Source: Streptomyces sp. NBC_00091 (GTDB taxonomy: Bacteria > Actinomycetota > Actinomycetes > Streptomycetales > Streptomycetaceae). Taken from it: a stretch of DNA of 64,000 bases. Below are positions 27,080 through 35,766 of this stretch, one piece after another (the stretch's first letter is position 1; the number at the start of each line of letters is the position of its first letter). The notes below the pieces were generated by a model. The model had not been told where the DNA came from and made no database searches. It saw only the letters and a list, made by a program, of their open reading frames with translations. Location: assembly GCF_026343185.1 (NCBI RefSeq), contig NZ_JAPEMA010000001.1, positions 5,828,001-5,892,000 on the forward strand, in the 5' to 3' direction. The position numbers and the translations under genes are program-made.

Positions 27080-28347
27080 GCGCGTACCTCCTTGGGCTGG
27101 GTCATGACCACGGCGGACTGGAAGCCGCCGAAGCCGCTGCCGACGGACAGCACGCTGCGCAGGGTGTGGCTGCGGGCGGTGCGCGGCACGTAGTCCAGAT
27201 CGCATTCGGGGTCGGGGGTCTCGTAGTTCGCGGTCGGCGGCACCACGTGGTGGGTCATGGCCAGGACGCAGGCCGCGAGTTCGATCGCCCCGATGGCGCC
27301 GAGCGAGTGCCCCACCATGGATTTGATGGAGGTCATCGGCGTCTTGTAGGCGTGGTCCCCGAGCACCCGCTTGACGGCCGCCGTCTCGTGGCGGTCGTTC
27401 TGCTTGGTGCCGGAGCCGTGCGCGTTGACGTAGTCGATCTCCCGGGCGTCTATCCGGGCCTGCGCCAGGGCCGTCTTTATCGCCCGGGCCATCTCCAGCC
27501 CCTCGGCGGTCAGACCCGTCATGTGGTGGGCGTTGCCGAAGGTGGCGTAGCCGCCGATCTCGCAATAGACGCGGGCCCCGCGGGCCCGGGCGTGCTCCAG
27601 CTCCTCCAGGATCAGCACGGCGCCGCCCTCACCGAGGACGAAACCGTCCCGGTCGGCGTCGAAGGGCCGGGAGGCGTGCGCCGGGTCCTCGTTGTTCGCC
27701 GAGGTCGCCTTGATGGCGTCGAAGCAGGCCACGGTGATGGGGGAGACGGGGGAGTCCGAGGCGCCGGCGACGCACACGTCCATCCGGCCCTCCTGGATGG
27801 AGTGCACGGCGTACCCGACGGCGTCGAGCCCGGACGTGCAGCCGGTGGAGACCGTCTGTACGGGGCCGCGCGCCCCCGTCTGCTCCGCCACCGCCGAGGC
27901 GAGGGTGGCGGGAGTGAACGCCCGGTGCAGGAAGGGGGAGGAGAGGCGGTGGTCCACGTCCCACCACGCCCCCTGCTGGCTGACCGCGACGTAGTCGTGC
28001 TCCAGCCGGGTGGTACCGCCGACCGCGGTGCCCAGGGAGACGCCCGTACGCCAGGCGCCCTCCTCGTCGAGCTCCAGCCCGGCGTCGGCCATCGCCTCGC
28101 GGGCGGCGACCAGGGCGAACTGGATGTATCGGTCCGCCCGGGCCGCCTCGTCCTCGCCGAGGCCGTGCTCGCAGGGGTCGAAGTCGACCTCGGCGGCTAT
28201 CCGGGAGCGGAACCCGGCCGGGTCGAAGAGGGTGATGCCCCTGGTCGCCGTACGGCCGTTGGAGAGCAGGTCCCAGAAGGCGGAGGTGCCGATGCCGCCG
28301 GGGGCCACGACGCCCACCCCGGTGACGGCCACCCGCCGGCGCGTCAC
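27076..28347 (-). CDS. whiE III: KS-alpha ketosynthase (WhiE III-like)
   Basis: 423 aa, GTG start overlapping the cupin stop. Active-site Cys170 ([13 protein letters not shown]), and both histidine motifs, [11 protein letters not shown] and [10 protein letters not shown], are present. It catalyses repeated decarboxylative condensation of malonyl-ACP as a heterodimer with the next gene product. GGCTS-type surroundings and the gene order cupin-KS-CLF-ACP-ARO identify the spore-pigment branch of type II PKS. Confidence 0.96.
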   Translation of the reverse strand: MTRRRVAVTGVGVVAPGGIGTSAFWDLLSNGRTATRGITLFDPAGFRSRIAAEVDFDPCEHGLGEDEAARADRYIQFALVAAREAMADAGLELDEEGAWRTGVSLGTAVGGTTRLEHDYVAVSQQGAWWDVDHRLSSPFLHRAFTPATLASAVAEQTGARGPVQTVSTGCTSGLDAVGYAVHSIQEGRMDVCVAGASDSPVSPITVACFDAIKATSANNEDPAHASRPFDADRDGFVLGEGGAVLILEELEHARARGARVYCEIGGYATFGNAHHMTGLTAEGLEMARAIKTALAQARIDAREIDYVNAHGSGTKQNDRHETAAVKRVLGDHAYKTPMTSIKSMVGHSLGAIGAIELAACVLAMTHHVVPPTANYETPDPECDLDYVPRTARSHTLRSVLSVGSGFGGFQSAVVMTQPKEVRA

Positions 28348-28790
28348 GAGACCGCTCCGGAGCGCTCGGGCGGACGCTCCGCCCAGGCGGAGGCGTCCGG
28401 GTTCGGGGCCTCCTCCGTGTCCACGTGCCCGAGTTCCGGGCGCGGGGCGAGCGGGCCGAGGTGGAAGACCATCCGGGCCTCGGTGTCGCCGACGTTGCGG
28501 AACCGGTGGCGCATGTTCAGCGGGACCAGCAGCCCCTGGTCGGTGCGCAGCGGGTGGGCCTCGCCGTCGAGGTCGACCTCCAGCGTCCCGGCGACCACGT
28601 ACACGAACTCCTCCGAGTACGGGTGGTAGTGCTCGGCGATCGACTCGCCCGGGGCCATCACCGCCAGGCCCATGAATCCGCTGGTCGAGCCCACCGAGGT
28701 CGGGGTGAGCACGGCGCGCAGATCACCTCCGCGCCTGCGGTTGGGCTGGGTCTCGCTGAGGTCGACGATGCGCGGCTGATGTCTGGTCAT
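28344..28790 (-). CDS. whiE II: Cupin of spore-pigment cluster (WhiE II/CurC-like)
   Basis: 148 aa single cupin. Motif 1 metal ligands are in [16 protein letters not shown] and motif 2 in [20 protein letters not shown] lies 8 bases before the ATG. Cupins at this position occur in whiE, curamycin (cur) and related clusters and are thought to help early cyclisation; the exact reaction is not settled. The end overlaps the KS-alpha start by four bases. Confidence 0.9.
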   Translation of the reverse strand: MTRHQPRIVDLSETQPNRRRGGDLRAVLTPTSVGSTSGFMGLAVMAPGESIAEHYHPYSEEFVYVVAGTLEVDLDGEAHPLRTDQGLLVPLNMRHRFRNVGDTEARMVFHLGPLAPRPELGHVDTEEAPNPDASAWAERPPERSGAVS

Positions 28791-28891
28791 GCTGACTTCC
28801 TCCTGGCGGATCGGAGCCTGCGTGCGCGTGGGCTGCCGGGGTGATGAGGATGGAGCGGGGACCGGGCCCGGGCGGTACCCGTGGCCCGTCC

Positions 28892-28939
28892 GGATCAGGA
28901 CTGCGCCGGATCAGGACTGTGCCGGATCAGGACTGCGCC
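28892..28939. repeat. Three tandem 16-bp repeats at the end of whiE I
   Basis: Units GGATCAGGACTGCGCC at 28892-28907, 28908-28923 (one C to T change) and 28924-28939. The third unit holds the stop codon and last codons of whiE I (PAQS-stop); the others lie in the 136-bp gap before whiE II. This looks like recent slippage duplication of the gene end. Confidence 0.9.
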
Positions 28940-30024
28940 GGAGCCCGACGGTCGGTGATCAGGTCCATGGGGTGGGGGGCGGCCGGCGCGGCGCCGGGCG
29001 CCCCGGCCAGCAGGCGGTCCAGCACCGCCGCCTTGCGGGGTCCCTCCATGCCGAAGCCGCCCGCGAAGCGGCCGTCGGCCGGGCCCTTGACGTCGAGGAG
29101 CCGGACCACGACGTCGTCCCGCTGGAAGATGCTGCTGCTCAGCACGGGGGAGGTCGCCACCTTCGCCGCGGCCTCGTCCTGGCGGGCCAGGAACCGGGCC
29201 ACGAGCGGCCCGCAGCCCGCCTTCGCCGGGTAGAACAGCGCGTGCCGGGTCACCCGGTCCGGCAGCGGCCCGTGCGCGGCCACGTGGTGGACGGCCGGCA
29301 GGCCCGCGCGCATGAAGAACATCCGGGCCGACTCCGGGTCGGACAGGTCCCGGTCCTGCTCCAGGTACGGGTTGATGGCCTGTTCGACGGCCCGCACCTC
29401 GGGCTGCTCCGACACGTGCCGCAGCGCCGCCGTCAGGTCGCCCTGTACCTCGACGGCCCGGACCACCCGGTTGCCGTGCATGAACAGGGAGGTGCGGCAC
29501 AGCCGGGTGTGGTCGTCGACGCGGGCGGCCGGGGAGGAGTACGAGGACAGGATCTCGGCGACCTTCGGCTCGCTGCCCGGCTTCACCGTGAAGGTCAGCG
29601 CGTGCCGCACGATGCCCTCGCCGAGCCGGGGCGCGCCCTGGAGCCGGGCGCCCAGCGCCCGCTCCGGGGCCTCGTACCGCCTGCCGGTCTCGCGCAGGAC
29701 GGTGAAGGTCAGCGGGCGCATCGAGCGGGCGCAGGCGCCCAGCGGCCGGACCTGCGCGACGTGCTCCTCGCTGTTCACCCAGGCGAGGTACTGCGGCGCG
29801 CTCTCCCACTCGCTGGTGATCAGCCACTGCGAGGGGTTCGCGAAGGACTGGCAGAGCTGGTCGCCGAGGTGCCCGGGCACCGAGGCGATGTCGTGCCGCA
29901 GCTGCTCGTAGGCGTCGAAGAACCGCTGCTGGGCACCCTCGTGGAGGTCCATCAGCAGGACGACCCGGAGCATGGAGCCGTCGAACGCGGACTGCGACAC
30001 CCGTTCGGACAGGGTGGTTGTCAT
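28927..30024 (-). CDS. whiE I: ABM + SchA/CurD-domain protein (WhiE I-like)
   Basis: 365 aa. The N-terminal ABM-like (antibiotic biosynthesis monooxygenase) alpha/beta domain spans about 18-105 (LRVVLLMDLHEGAQQRFFDAY, shortened; SEWESAPQYLAWVNSEEH). It is followed by SchA/CurD-type repeats (HALTFTVKPGSEPKVAEIL, TSLFMHGNRVVRAVEVQG, and a third HALFYPAKAGCGPLVARFL). GAAGGAG precedes the ATG. It is first gene of the minus-strand pigment operon and reads away from the FAD hydroxylase. Its biochemical role is unproven; quinone-forming oxidation or cyclisation are suggested for relatives. Confidence 0.9.
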   Translation of the reverse strand: MTTTLSERVSQSAFDGSMLRVVLLMDLHEGAQQRFFDAYEQLRHDIASVPGHLGDQLCQSFANPSQWLITSEWESAPQYLAWVNSEEHVAQVRPLGACARSMRPLTFTVLRETGRRYEAPERALGARLQGAPRLGEGIVRHALTFTVKPGSEPKVAEILSSYSSPAARVDDHTRLCRTSLFMHGNRVVRAVEVQGDLTAALRHVSEQPEVRAVEQAINPYLEQDRDLSDPESARMFFMRAGLPAVHHVAAHGPLPDRVTRHALFYPAKAGCGPLVARFLARQDEAAAKVATSPVLSSSIFQRDDVVVRLLDVKGPADGRFAGGFGMEGPRKAAVLDRLLAGAPGAAPAAPHPMDLITDRRAPAQS

Positions 30025-30333
30025 CTGCTCACTCCTTCGTGAGGGCCTTTCGTGAGGGTCCGCGGACCCGGCGCGTACGCGCTCACGTGCGTCATCTGCG
30101 GCAACTGCCCGGGGGGTGCGGGGCCCGCGGGCCCCACGGGGCTGCGCGGTCGGGAACGGCGGACGGTGTGGCCCAAGTGGGGCCGCCGCTGTCGCTCATC
30201 GTCATCCGGCCGGGTACGGATCGCTACATCTCCGGATCAAGCGGGTGACAAGACGCGACTCGCCCGGGCAAGAACGCTGATCGGGGGCATAAGGCGTCCA
30301 CTGCCCCCCACACGAAACAGGAGCCAGCAGCTG
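30025..30333. promoter_or_regulatory. Divergent promoter region of the spore-pigment genes
   Basis: 309 bp without a gene. It holds two perfect palindromes, GGGTCCGCGGACCC (30056-30069) and GCGCGTACGCGC (30071-30082), on the whiE I side. Two near-identical copies of TTCGTGAGGG (30035-30060) lie near the start codon of whiE I. GGGTAC at 30212-30217 resembles the -10 of sigma-B-like sporulation sigma factors (sigma-F drives whiE VIII in S. coelicolor), but no matching GTTT -35 is seen. Confidence 0.5.
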
Positions 30334-31965
30334 ATGGAAGAGCATGCCGATGTTCGCGTACCGGTCCTCGTCGTGGGCGGCTCCCTCGTGGGCCTGTCCA
30401 CCTCGCTGTTCCTGAGCCGCCACGGCATCAGGCACCTGCTGGTCGAGAAGCACGCCGGTACCTCCGTCCACCCCCGCGGACGGGGGATCAACGCCCGGAC
30501 GATGGAACTGTTCCGGACGGCGGGCGCCGAACCCGCCATCCGCAAGGAGGCCTCCGCCCTCGAGGCCAATCAGGGCATCCTGCAGACGCAGGCCCTGATC
30601 GGGGGCGAGCACAAGTGGCTCATCAAGGCGGTCGATCCGGGCGGCGCGCTGCGCCGCTTCAGCCCGACCGGCTGGTGCCTGTGCAGCCAGAACAACATCG
30701 AGCCGCTGCTGGCCGCGCAGAGCCGCGCGCAGGGCGCCGACGTGCGGTTCTCCACGGAGCTGATGAGCTTCGAACAGGACGCCACCGGAGTGAACGCCCT
30801 GGTGAAGAACCGCGACACCGGTGAGCACCTCACCGTCCGAGCGGACTTCCTGATCGGCGCCGACGGGCCGCGCAGCCCCGTCCGGGAGTCGCTCGGCATC
30901 CCTCAGAGCGGCAGCGGCGAGCTGTTCCACAACGTGAGCATCGTCTTCCGCTCCGAACGGCTGGCCGGGCTTCTCGGCGACCTGCGCTTCATCGTCTGCT
31001 ACCTGATGAAGCCGGGTGCCGACGGGGCGCTGCTGCCGGTGGACAACGAGGCCCAGTGGGTCTTCCACGCCCCCTGGCATCCGGAGACGGGCGAGACCCT
31101 GGAGGACTTCACCGACGAGCGCTGCGTGGCCCACATCCGGGGCGCCATCGGGGTGCCCGACCTGGACGTCGAGGTCGGCGGGAAGGCTCCCTGGCACGCC
31201 GCCGAACGGATCGCGGAGCAGTACCGGGCCGGCCGGGTGTTCCTCGTCGGGGACGCGGCCCACGAGATGTGCCCCACCGGCGCCTTCGGCTCCAACACCG
31301 GCATCCAGGACGCGCACAACCTGGCCTGGAAGCTGGCCGCGGTGCTCGGCGGTTCCGCCGGGCCGGGGCTGCTCGACACCTACGAGGCCGAACGGCTCCC
31401 CGTGGCCCTCGCCACGGCCGCGCGCGCCTCCGCCCGCTCGGCCGAGCACAGCCACCCCGGCTACGTACCGCCCCCCACCATGGGCGGCGGACCGGGCAGC
31501 GGGGTCCTCACCACGGCCATGGGCTACTGCTACCCGAGCGGCGCCGTCGTCGGAGGCGACCCCTCGCGGCCGGTCATCCCCGAGGAGATGCGCCTCAAGG
31601 GCGACGTCGGCACCCGCGCCCCGCACATGTGGCTGACCCGGGCGGGGGAGCGGATCTCCACGCTCGACCTCTACGAGCGCTCCTTCGTGCTCCTCAGCGG
31701 CGCGGGCACGCCCTGGCGGGAGGCGGCGACGCAGGTCGCGCGGGAGATGGGCGCGCACCTGGACGCCTACGCGATCGGCTCCGCACCGGAGGCCGACCTG
31801 GTCCCGGCGGACGACTCCGACTGGGCGGAGGTCCACGCGCTGCCGGCCGACGGGGCGGTCCTCGTACGACCCGACGGATTCGTGGCCTGGCGCTCGGAGG
31901 GCGCCGCGGCCGACCCGCAAGGGGCGCTCACGGACGCCCTGACACGGCTGCTGCGGCGCTCCTGA
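30334..31965 (+). CDS. whiE VIII: FAD-dependent hydroxylase (WhiE VIII-like)
   Basis: 543 aa class A flavoprotein monooxygenase. FAD motif VVGGSLVGLSTSLFLSRHG lies at residues 13-31, the middle DG motif in FLIGADGPRSPVRE, and the GD motif FLVGDAAHEMCPTGAFGSN near 305. A thioredoxin-like C-terminal extension is usual in this group. With NAD(P)H and O2 it hydroxylates the aromatic polyketide late in spore-pigment synthesis. It is divergent from whiE I across a 309-bp spacer. The start ATG has GGAG ten bases upstream. Confidence 0.93.
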   Translation: MEEHADVRVPVLVVGGSLVGLSTSLFLSRHGIRHLLVEKHAGTSVHPRGRGINARTMELFRTAGAEPAIRKEASALEANQGILQTQALIGGEHKWLIKAVDPGGALRRFSPTGWCLCSQNNIEPLLAAQSRAQGADVRFSTELMSFEQDATGVNALVKNRDTGEHLTVRADFLIGADGPRSPVRESLGIPQSGSGELFHNVSIVFRSERLAGLLGDLRFIVCYLMKPGADGALLPVDNEAQWVFHAPWHPETGETLEDFTDERCVAHIRGAIGVPDLDVEVGGKAPWHAAERIAEQYRAGRVFLVGDAAHEMCPTGAFGSNTGIQDAHNLAWKLAAVLGGSAGPGLLDTYEAERLPVALATAARASARSAEHSHPGYVPPPTMGGGPGSGVLTTAMGYCYPSGAVVGGDPSRPVIPEEMRLKGDVGTRAPHMWLTRAGERISTLDLYERSFVLLSGAGTPWREAATQVAREMGAHLDAYAIGSAPEADLVPADDSDWAEVHALPADGAVLVRPDGFVAWRSEGAAADPQGALTDALTRLLRRS

Positions 31966-31986
31966 GCGGATGAGCGGACGGCCGGC

Positions 31987-32196
31987 TCAGCGGCAGGCCC
32001 AGCACCCCGCCCAGCATCCGTGGCCGGCGGGCCGCGGACGCGGGCGGCGGTGCGCGCCCCGGCCCGGCCGGGGCGGGGGCTGCGCGGCCCGGCCCGCGAG
32101 GCAGGCGACCACCACCGTGATCGCGGCCAGTTCCTCGGGTTCGGCGGTGCCCCGGTGGACCCGGAGCAGGCTCGATATGGCGACGTCGCTTCCCAT
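31987..32196 (-). CDS. Acyl-CoA carboxylase epsilon-like small protein
   Basis: 69 aa; ATG 8 bases after GGGAGG. The segment LLRVHRGTAEPEELAAITVVV matches the start of actinobacterial acyl-CoA carboxylase epsilon subunits (V-R-G-x-P-x-x-E-E-L-A-A-x). A basic Pro/Arg linker follows and the end is Trp/Cys-rich (GCWAGCWACR) where normal subunits end in a conserved Trp. Epsilon subunits stabilise the biotin carboxylase/carboxyltransferase complex making malonyl- or propionyl-derived extender units. No beta-subunit gene is adjacent, which is unusual; supply of malonyl-CoA to the pigment PKS next door is inference. Confidence 0.62.
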   Translation of the reverse strand: MGSDVAISSLLRVHRGTAEPEELAAITVVVACLAGRAAQPPPRPGRGAHRRPRPRPAGHGCWAGCWACR

Positions 32197-32259
32197 CGGC
32201 ACGGCCTCCCAGCAGGAGAGACCCCCCTGTCGGGCCGTCCGGCCCCGACGCTGACGACG

Positions 32260-33204
32260 CTACGAGCCCCCCGACGGCGTGTCGTGCCGGGAAGCTCCGT
32301 CCACAGCCGTCCGGGCGACCCGCCCGGGACGACGCGCGGCCGCCCGCGCCGGTGCGGCGGCCCTGCCCAGGAGGATGCCGCCCACCGTCAGCAGCAGCCC
32401 GCACAGCTGCCGCGGCGTCAGGCTCTCCCCGGCGACGGCCGTGCCCAGCAGCACCCCCGTCACCGGGTTGAGCAGCCCGAGCAGCCCGACGGTGGCGGCC
32501 GGCAGCCGCCGCAGCCCCGCGAACCAGGCGGCGAAGGCCAGGGCCGTCGCCACGAGGACCACGTACCCGAACCCGAGCAGCGCGCGGCCGTCGAGGGCCG
32601 GCGGCGCGCCCTCCACCAGCGCGGCCAGCGGCAGCAGCAGGAGCCCGCCGCCCAGCAGCTGCCAGGCGGCCGAGGCGAGGACCCCGGCGCCGGCGCTCCA
32701 CCGCTTGGCCAGGACGAAACCGAGGCAGGACATCGCCATCGCGGCGACGGAGGCCAGCACCCCGAGCGCGTCGGCCGCGGCGCTCCCGGTGAGCAGCATC
32801 AGCGCCACCCCGGCCACCCCCAGCACCGCCCCCGCCAGGTGCCGGGCCGCCGGCCGCTCGCCGACCAGCGGCCAGGCGAGCAGCATCAGGGCCAGCGGGG
32901 CGGTGGCCATCACCGTCGCGGCCACGCTCGTCGGCAGCCGCTGTGCGGCCACGTACACCAGGGCGAAGAACCCGCCCATGTTGAGCACGCCCAGCAGCAG
33001 CGACTTCCACCACCAGGAGCCGCTCGGCAGCTTGCGGCAGACCGCCAGGAGCAGCAGCCCGGCGGGCAGTGCTCGGATCGCCGCCCCGTAGAGCGGGTGG
33101 CCGTCGGGGAGGAACGCGCGGGTGACGTAGTAGTTCGCGCCCCACGCCACGGGGGCGATCGCGGTGACCAGCGACCACCGCAGATTGGCTTCCATGGAAG
33201 ACAT
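32260..33204 (-). CDS. EamA/DMT-family transporter (PecM-like)
   Basis: 314 aa with ten hydrophobic segments and two EamA repeats (PVAWGANYYVTRAFLPDGHP at the first; LLNPVTGVLLGTAVAGESL at the second). The ATG at 33204 has GGAAGG four bases upstream. The C-terminal tail is basic and polar. It is divergent from a MarR-family gene with two operator dyads between them, like the pecM/pecS pair of other bacteria. It probably exports a small metabolite; the substrate is unknown. Confidence 0.87.
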   Translation of the reverse strand: MSSMEANLRWSLVTAIAPVAWGANYYVTRAFLPDGHPLYGAAIRALPAGLLLLAVCRKLPSGSWWWKSLLLGVLNMGGFFALVYVAAQRLPTSVAATVMATAPLALMLLAWPLVGERPAARHLAGAVLGVAGVALMLLTGSAAADALGVLASVAAMAMSCLGFVLAKRWSAGAGVLASAAWQLLGGGLLLLPLAALVEGAPPALDGRALLGFGYVVLVATALAFAAWFAGLRRLPAATVGLLGLLNPVTGVLLGTAVAGESLTPRQLCGLLLTVGGILLGRAAAPARAAARRPGRVARTAVDGASRHDTPSGGS

Positions 33205-33221
33205 AATACCTTCCGTGGAAG
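33189..33221. promoter_or_regulatory. Double MarR operator, two 12-bp palindromes
   Basis: CTTCCATGGAAG (33189-33200) and CTTCCGTGGAAG (33210-33221), 21 bp centre to centre, that is two DNA turns. The first overlaps the transporter start codon, the second lies 14 bases before the regulator start. Binding would block both genes. Confidence 0.82.
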
Positions 33222-33234
33222 CTATGCTGGAGGG

Positions 33235-33786
33235 GTGAAGCACGACAAGCACCAACGGCCCGAAGAACCCGGGCCCGCACCCCTCGACCACGTCGCCCGG
33301 ATCCAGGCCGACTGGTCCCGCGAACGCCCCGACCTCGACGTGAGCCCCCAGGGGGTGATCGGCCGGCTGCACCGCATCGGCGTGCTGCTCACCGACCGCC
33401 TCACCCCCGTCTACCGCCGCCACGGGCTGGGCGAGGGCGAGTTCGACGTCCTGGCCGCGCTGCGCCGGGCGGGTGAACCGTACGAACGGGCGCCCGGCGA
33501 ACTGGCGGCCCACACCATGGTGACCACGGGCGCGATGACCAAGCGGATCGACCGGCTGGAGCGGGACGGGCTGGTCGCCCGGCGCCGCTCGGCCGCCGAC
33601 GGCCGGGGCCGGGTGGTCGCCCTCACCCCGGTCGGGCGCGAGGTGATCGACCGCGCCTTCGCCGAGCACATGCGCAACGAGCGGGCCCTCCTCGACGACC
33701 TGGCCCCGCAGGAGGCCGCCCTGCTGGAGGAGCTCCTCACCACCTGGCTGGCCCGGATCGAGCCACCGGTGGAGGGCGGCGCCTAG
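33235..33786 (+). CDS. MarR-family regulator, PecS-like
   Basis: 183 aa, longer than plain MarR through an N-terminal helix containing Trp (RIQADWSRERPDLDVSPQGV). That helix and the following DVSPQGVIGRLHR fit the PecS/UrtR group, where it helps form a urate-binding site. The winged helix (GEFDVLAALRRAG, TTGAMTKRIDRLERDGLV, RRRSAADGRGRVVAL) lies at about 65-130. The GTG start at 33235 sits immediately after GGAGGG, too close for a normal ribosome site, so leaderless translation is possible. Urate response is inference from the family. Confidence 0.85.
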   Translation: MKHDKHQRPEEPGPAPLDHVARIQADWSRERPDLDVSPQGVIGRLHRIGVLLTDRLTPVYRRHGLGEGEFDVLAALRRAGEPYERAPGELAAHTMVTTGAMTKRIDRLERDGLVARRRSAADGRGRVVALTPVGREVIDRAFAEHMRNERALLDDLAPQEAALLEELLTTWLARIEPPVEGGA

Positions 33787-33792
33787 GGGGTC

Positions 33793-35619
33793 CTAGCGCC
33801 GGCCCAGCTTCACCCACTTGGCCGTACTGGGCACCCCGCGCGCGTCGAGCAGGAACAGCATGTAGTACCCGGGCGGGGCGTCCGCCGCCGTCGGCGGGGT
33901 CCGCAGGGTGATCGTGTCGCCCCGCACCGCGGTCAGCGGCAGGTCCAGGTGCCGCTGGCTGGTGTTCACCGCGTGGGTGACCGTGGTCGGCGCCAGCAGG
34001 ACCGCCCGCCGGACGGTGGAGGCGGTGGAGCTGCGGACCTCGAAGGCGGCGCCGTGGGCGAGTTCGCCCCGGGGCGCGCGGTCCAGGGCGGGCCGGGCGC
34101 CCCGGTGGAGGTACGCGGGCTCGTAGATCTCGATGCTGCCGTCCATCGGGTCCCGGATGTCGGGGTCGTTGGCGATCTGCTGGAGCTCGTCGCCGGTCAC
34201 CATCACCCGCCCGTCGGGCATCACCAGGGCGTTGGAGTGGTAGCCGCGGGGCAGCCGCTGGGCCGGGCCGAGCCGCCAGTGGCCGCGCGCGTCGCGCAGC
34301 TCGGTCTGCCGGTACTTGAGGTCGGCCTTCGGGTTGAAGGGGCCGTGGCCGTAGTCGCGGGTGTCCAGCGCCCCGTTGACGGTGAGCAGGGTGGCGTCCG
34401 GCAGGATCAGCGTGTCGTCCTGGGTGCGGCCGAAGGCCCGGGGCCGCTCGGTGGTCCACCGCCCGGCCGCCAGCCGGTAGGTGTTCGGGTCGCGCGGGTC
34501 TCCGCCGAGCACCAGCACCGAGTCCGGCCCGCGCAGGCCCGCCGGGAGGGGCACGGCGGATCCGTAGCCGCGGAAGTCCGCCGGGCGGCGGGGCAGGTCG
34601 CGCCGGGTCTCCTTGACCGGGTCGAACAGCCACTGCTGGTCGGCGTCCCGGCCCAGCCCGTAGATCATGCCGTCCCGCAGCGAGAACAGGTGCGGGTAGT
34701 CGTTGCGGAAGGGCGCGTCCGCCCCGAACCGCTCCGCGGCGACGCCCAGCGGGATGTCGTACGGACGCCAGGGCACCGGCAGCCCCTTCGCAGGGAACCG
34801 CTCCACCACCGGGGTGGGGGTGCCCGTACCGCGCTCGGACTGGCCGGACATGATGATCTGGCGGCCGTCGGCGCCGGTGACCGCCGAGGGGTACCAGCGG
34901 CCCACCGCCATGTCCCGGTTGCGGTACCAGTGCTCGGTCCAGGGGTCGAAGACGAAGGACAGCTTCGCGCCGCTGCCGCCCTTGCCGCCGGTGTTGCCGC
35001 CGAAGACCGCGAGCATCCCGTTGGGCAGGAAGGCGTGCCCGGCGCAGAAGAACGGAGCGGGGCGCGGGACGTACGTACCGTCGGGCATCAGCACGGTGGG
35101 CGGCCGGACCTCCTTGAAGGCCCGCGCGCCGGTGCCCCTGGCGGGGTCCCAGAGGAAGGCGCGGCCAGCGTTGGTCGGGCCGATCCGGTCGGTGGGGCCC
35201 GTTTCCTTGGTGGGGTTGACCTCGACCCGCTCGAAGGAGAAGAGCAGCACCTTGCCGGTGGGCAGCTGGGCGAGATGGACCCCGAAGTCGGGGGAGGGGA
35301 AGAACTCCGCGAAGCGGCCGGACTCCGCCGGGCGGAAGGCCTTGTTGGCCAGCGCCTGCGACTGCGTCAGCGAGGCCAGGCCCGCGGTGCGGGTGGCCTG
35401 CGGGTAGTCGTCGGTGTTCCGGGCCGCCCGGCGCCGCTCGGCGTGCGCCCTCGCATGCTCTTCCCCGATCACGGCCGCCTCCGCGGCCGTGGCCCCGCCT
35501 TCCCCGGGGTCGTGCCCGGGGGCGGCGGCCGAGGCCGGGACGCCCAGGGTCGCAGCGACGGCCAGCGCGGAGAGGAACACGCCTGCGGACCGTGCGACGG
35601 ACCGGTGTGCTCGGGACAT
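33793..35619 (-). CDS. Secreted galactose oxidase-like copper radical enzyme
   Basis: 608 aa with a signal peptide (cleavage near ASAAA, about 33). A seven-blade kelch-type propeller is followed by the C-terminal DUF1929/GO-like E-set domain. The copper-radical site is complete: Cys192 (FFCAGHAF) to cross-link with Tyr243 (RWYPSAVT), axial Tyr460 and His461 (GYHSNALVMPDG), and His549 (VTHAVNTSQRHLDL). It should oxidise a primary alcohol or sugar to an aldehyde, giving H2O2. It resembles GlxA, which works with the glycan synthase CslA in hyphal tips, but no cslA gene lies beside it here. Confidence 0.9.
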   Translation of the reverse strand: MSRAHRSVARSAGVFLSALAVAATLGVPASAAAPGHDPGEGGATAAEAAVIGEEHARAHAERRRAARNTDDYPQATRTAGLASLTQSQALANKAFRPAESGRFAEFFPSPDFGVHLAQLPTGKVLLFSFERVEVNPTKETGPTDRIGPTNAGRAFLWDPARGTGARAFKEVRPPTVLMPDGTYVPRPAPFFCAGHAFLPNGMLAVFGGNTGGKGGSGAKLSFVFDPWTEHWYRNRDMAVGRWYPSAVTGADGRQIIMSGQSERGTGTPTPVVERFPAKGLPVPWRPYDIPLGVAAERFGADAPFRNDYPHLFSLRDGMIYGLGRDADQQWLFDPVKETRRDLPRRPADFRGYGSAVPLPAGLRGPDSVLVLGGDPRDPNTYRLAAGRWTTERPRAFGRTQDDTLILPDATLLTVNGALDTRDYGHGPFNPKADLKYRQTELRDARGHWRLGPAQRLPRGYHSNALVMPDGRVMVTGDELQQIANDPDIRDPMDGSIEIYEPAYLHRGARPALDRAPRGELAHGAAFEVRSSTASTVRRAVLLAPTTVTHAVNTSQRHLDLPLTAVRGDTITLRTPPTAADAPPGYYMLFLLDARGVPSTAKWVKLGRR

Positions 35620-35766
35620 GCGACTCCTCGGTGTGCGACCGCTCGCGTCGGCGGGAGGGGCGGAAGGGGCGGGAGGGACGCCATGCTAGAAGACAAGGCG
35701 CATATCACCTCATATGACGCGACCCCGCGTCCCCGGACGAGTGGCCGCGGGCCCGCCGTACACCCC

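Noticed and set aside
30212..30217. GGGTAC as sigma-F promoter of whiE VIII
   Set aside because: Only the -10 part matches; no GTTT-like -35 at a suitable distance, so it is mentioned but not called.
31970..32254. 94-aa plus-strand frame
   Set aside because: Opposite the epsilon-like gene, which has a good ribosome site and family pattern.
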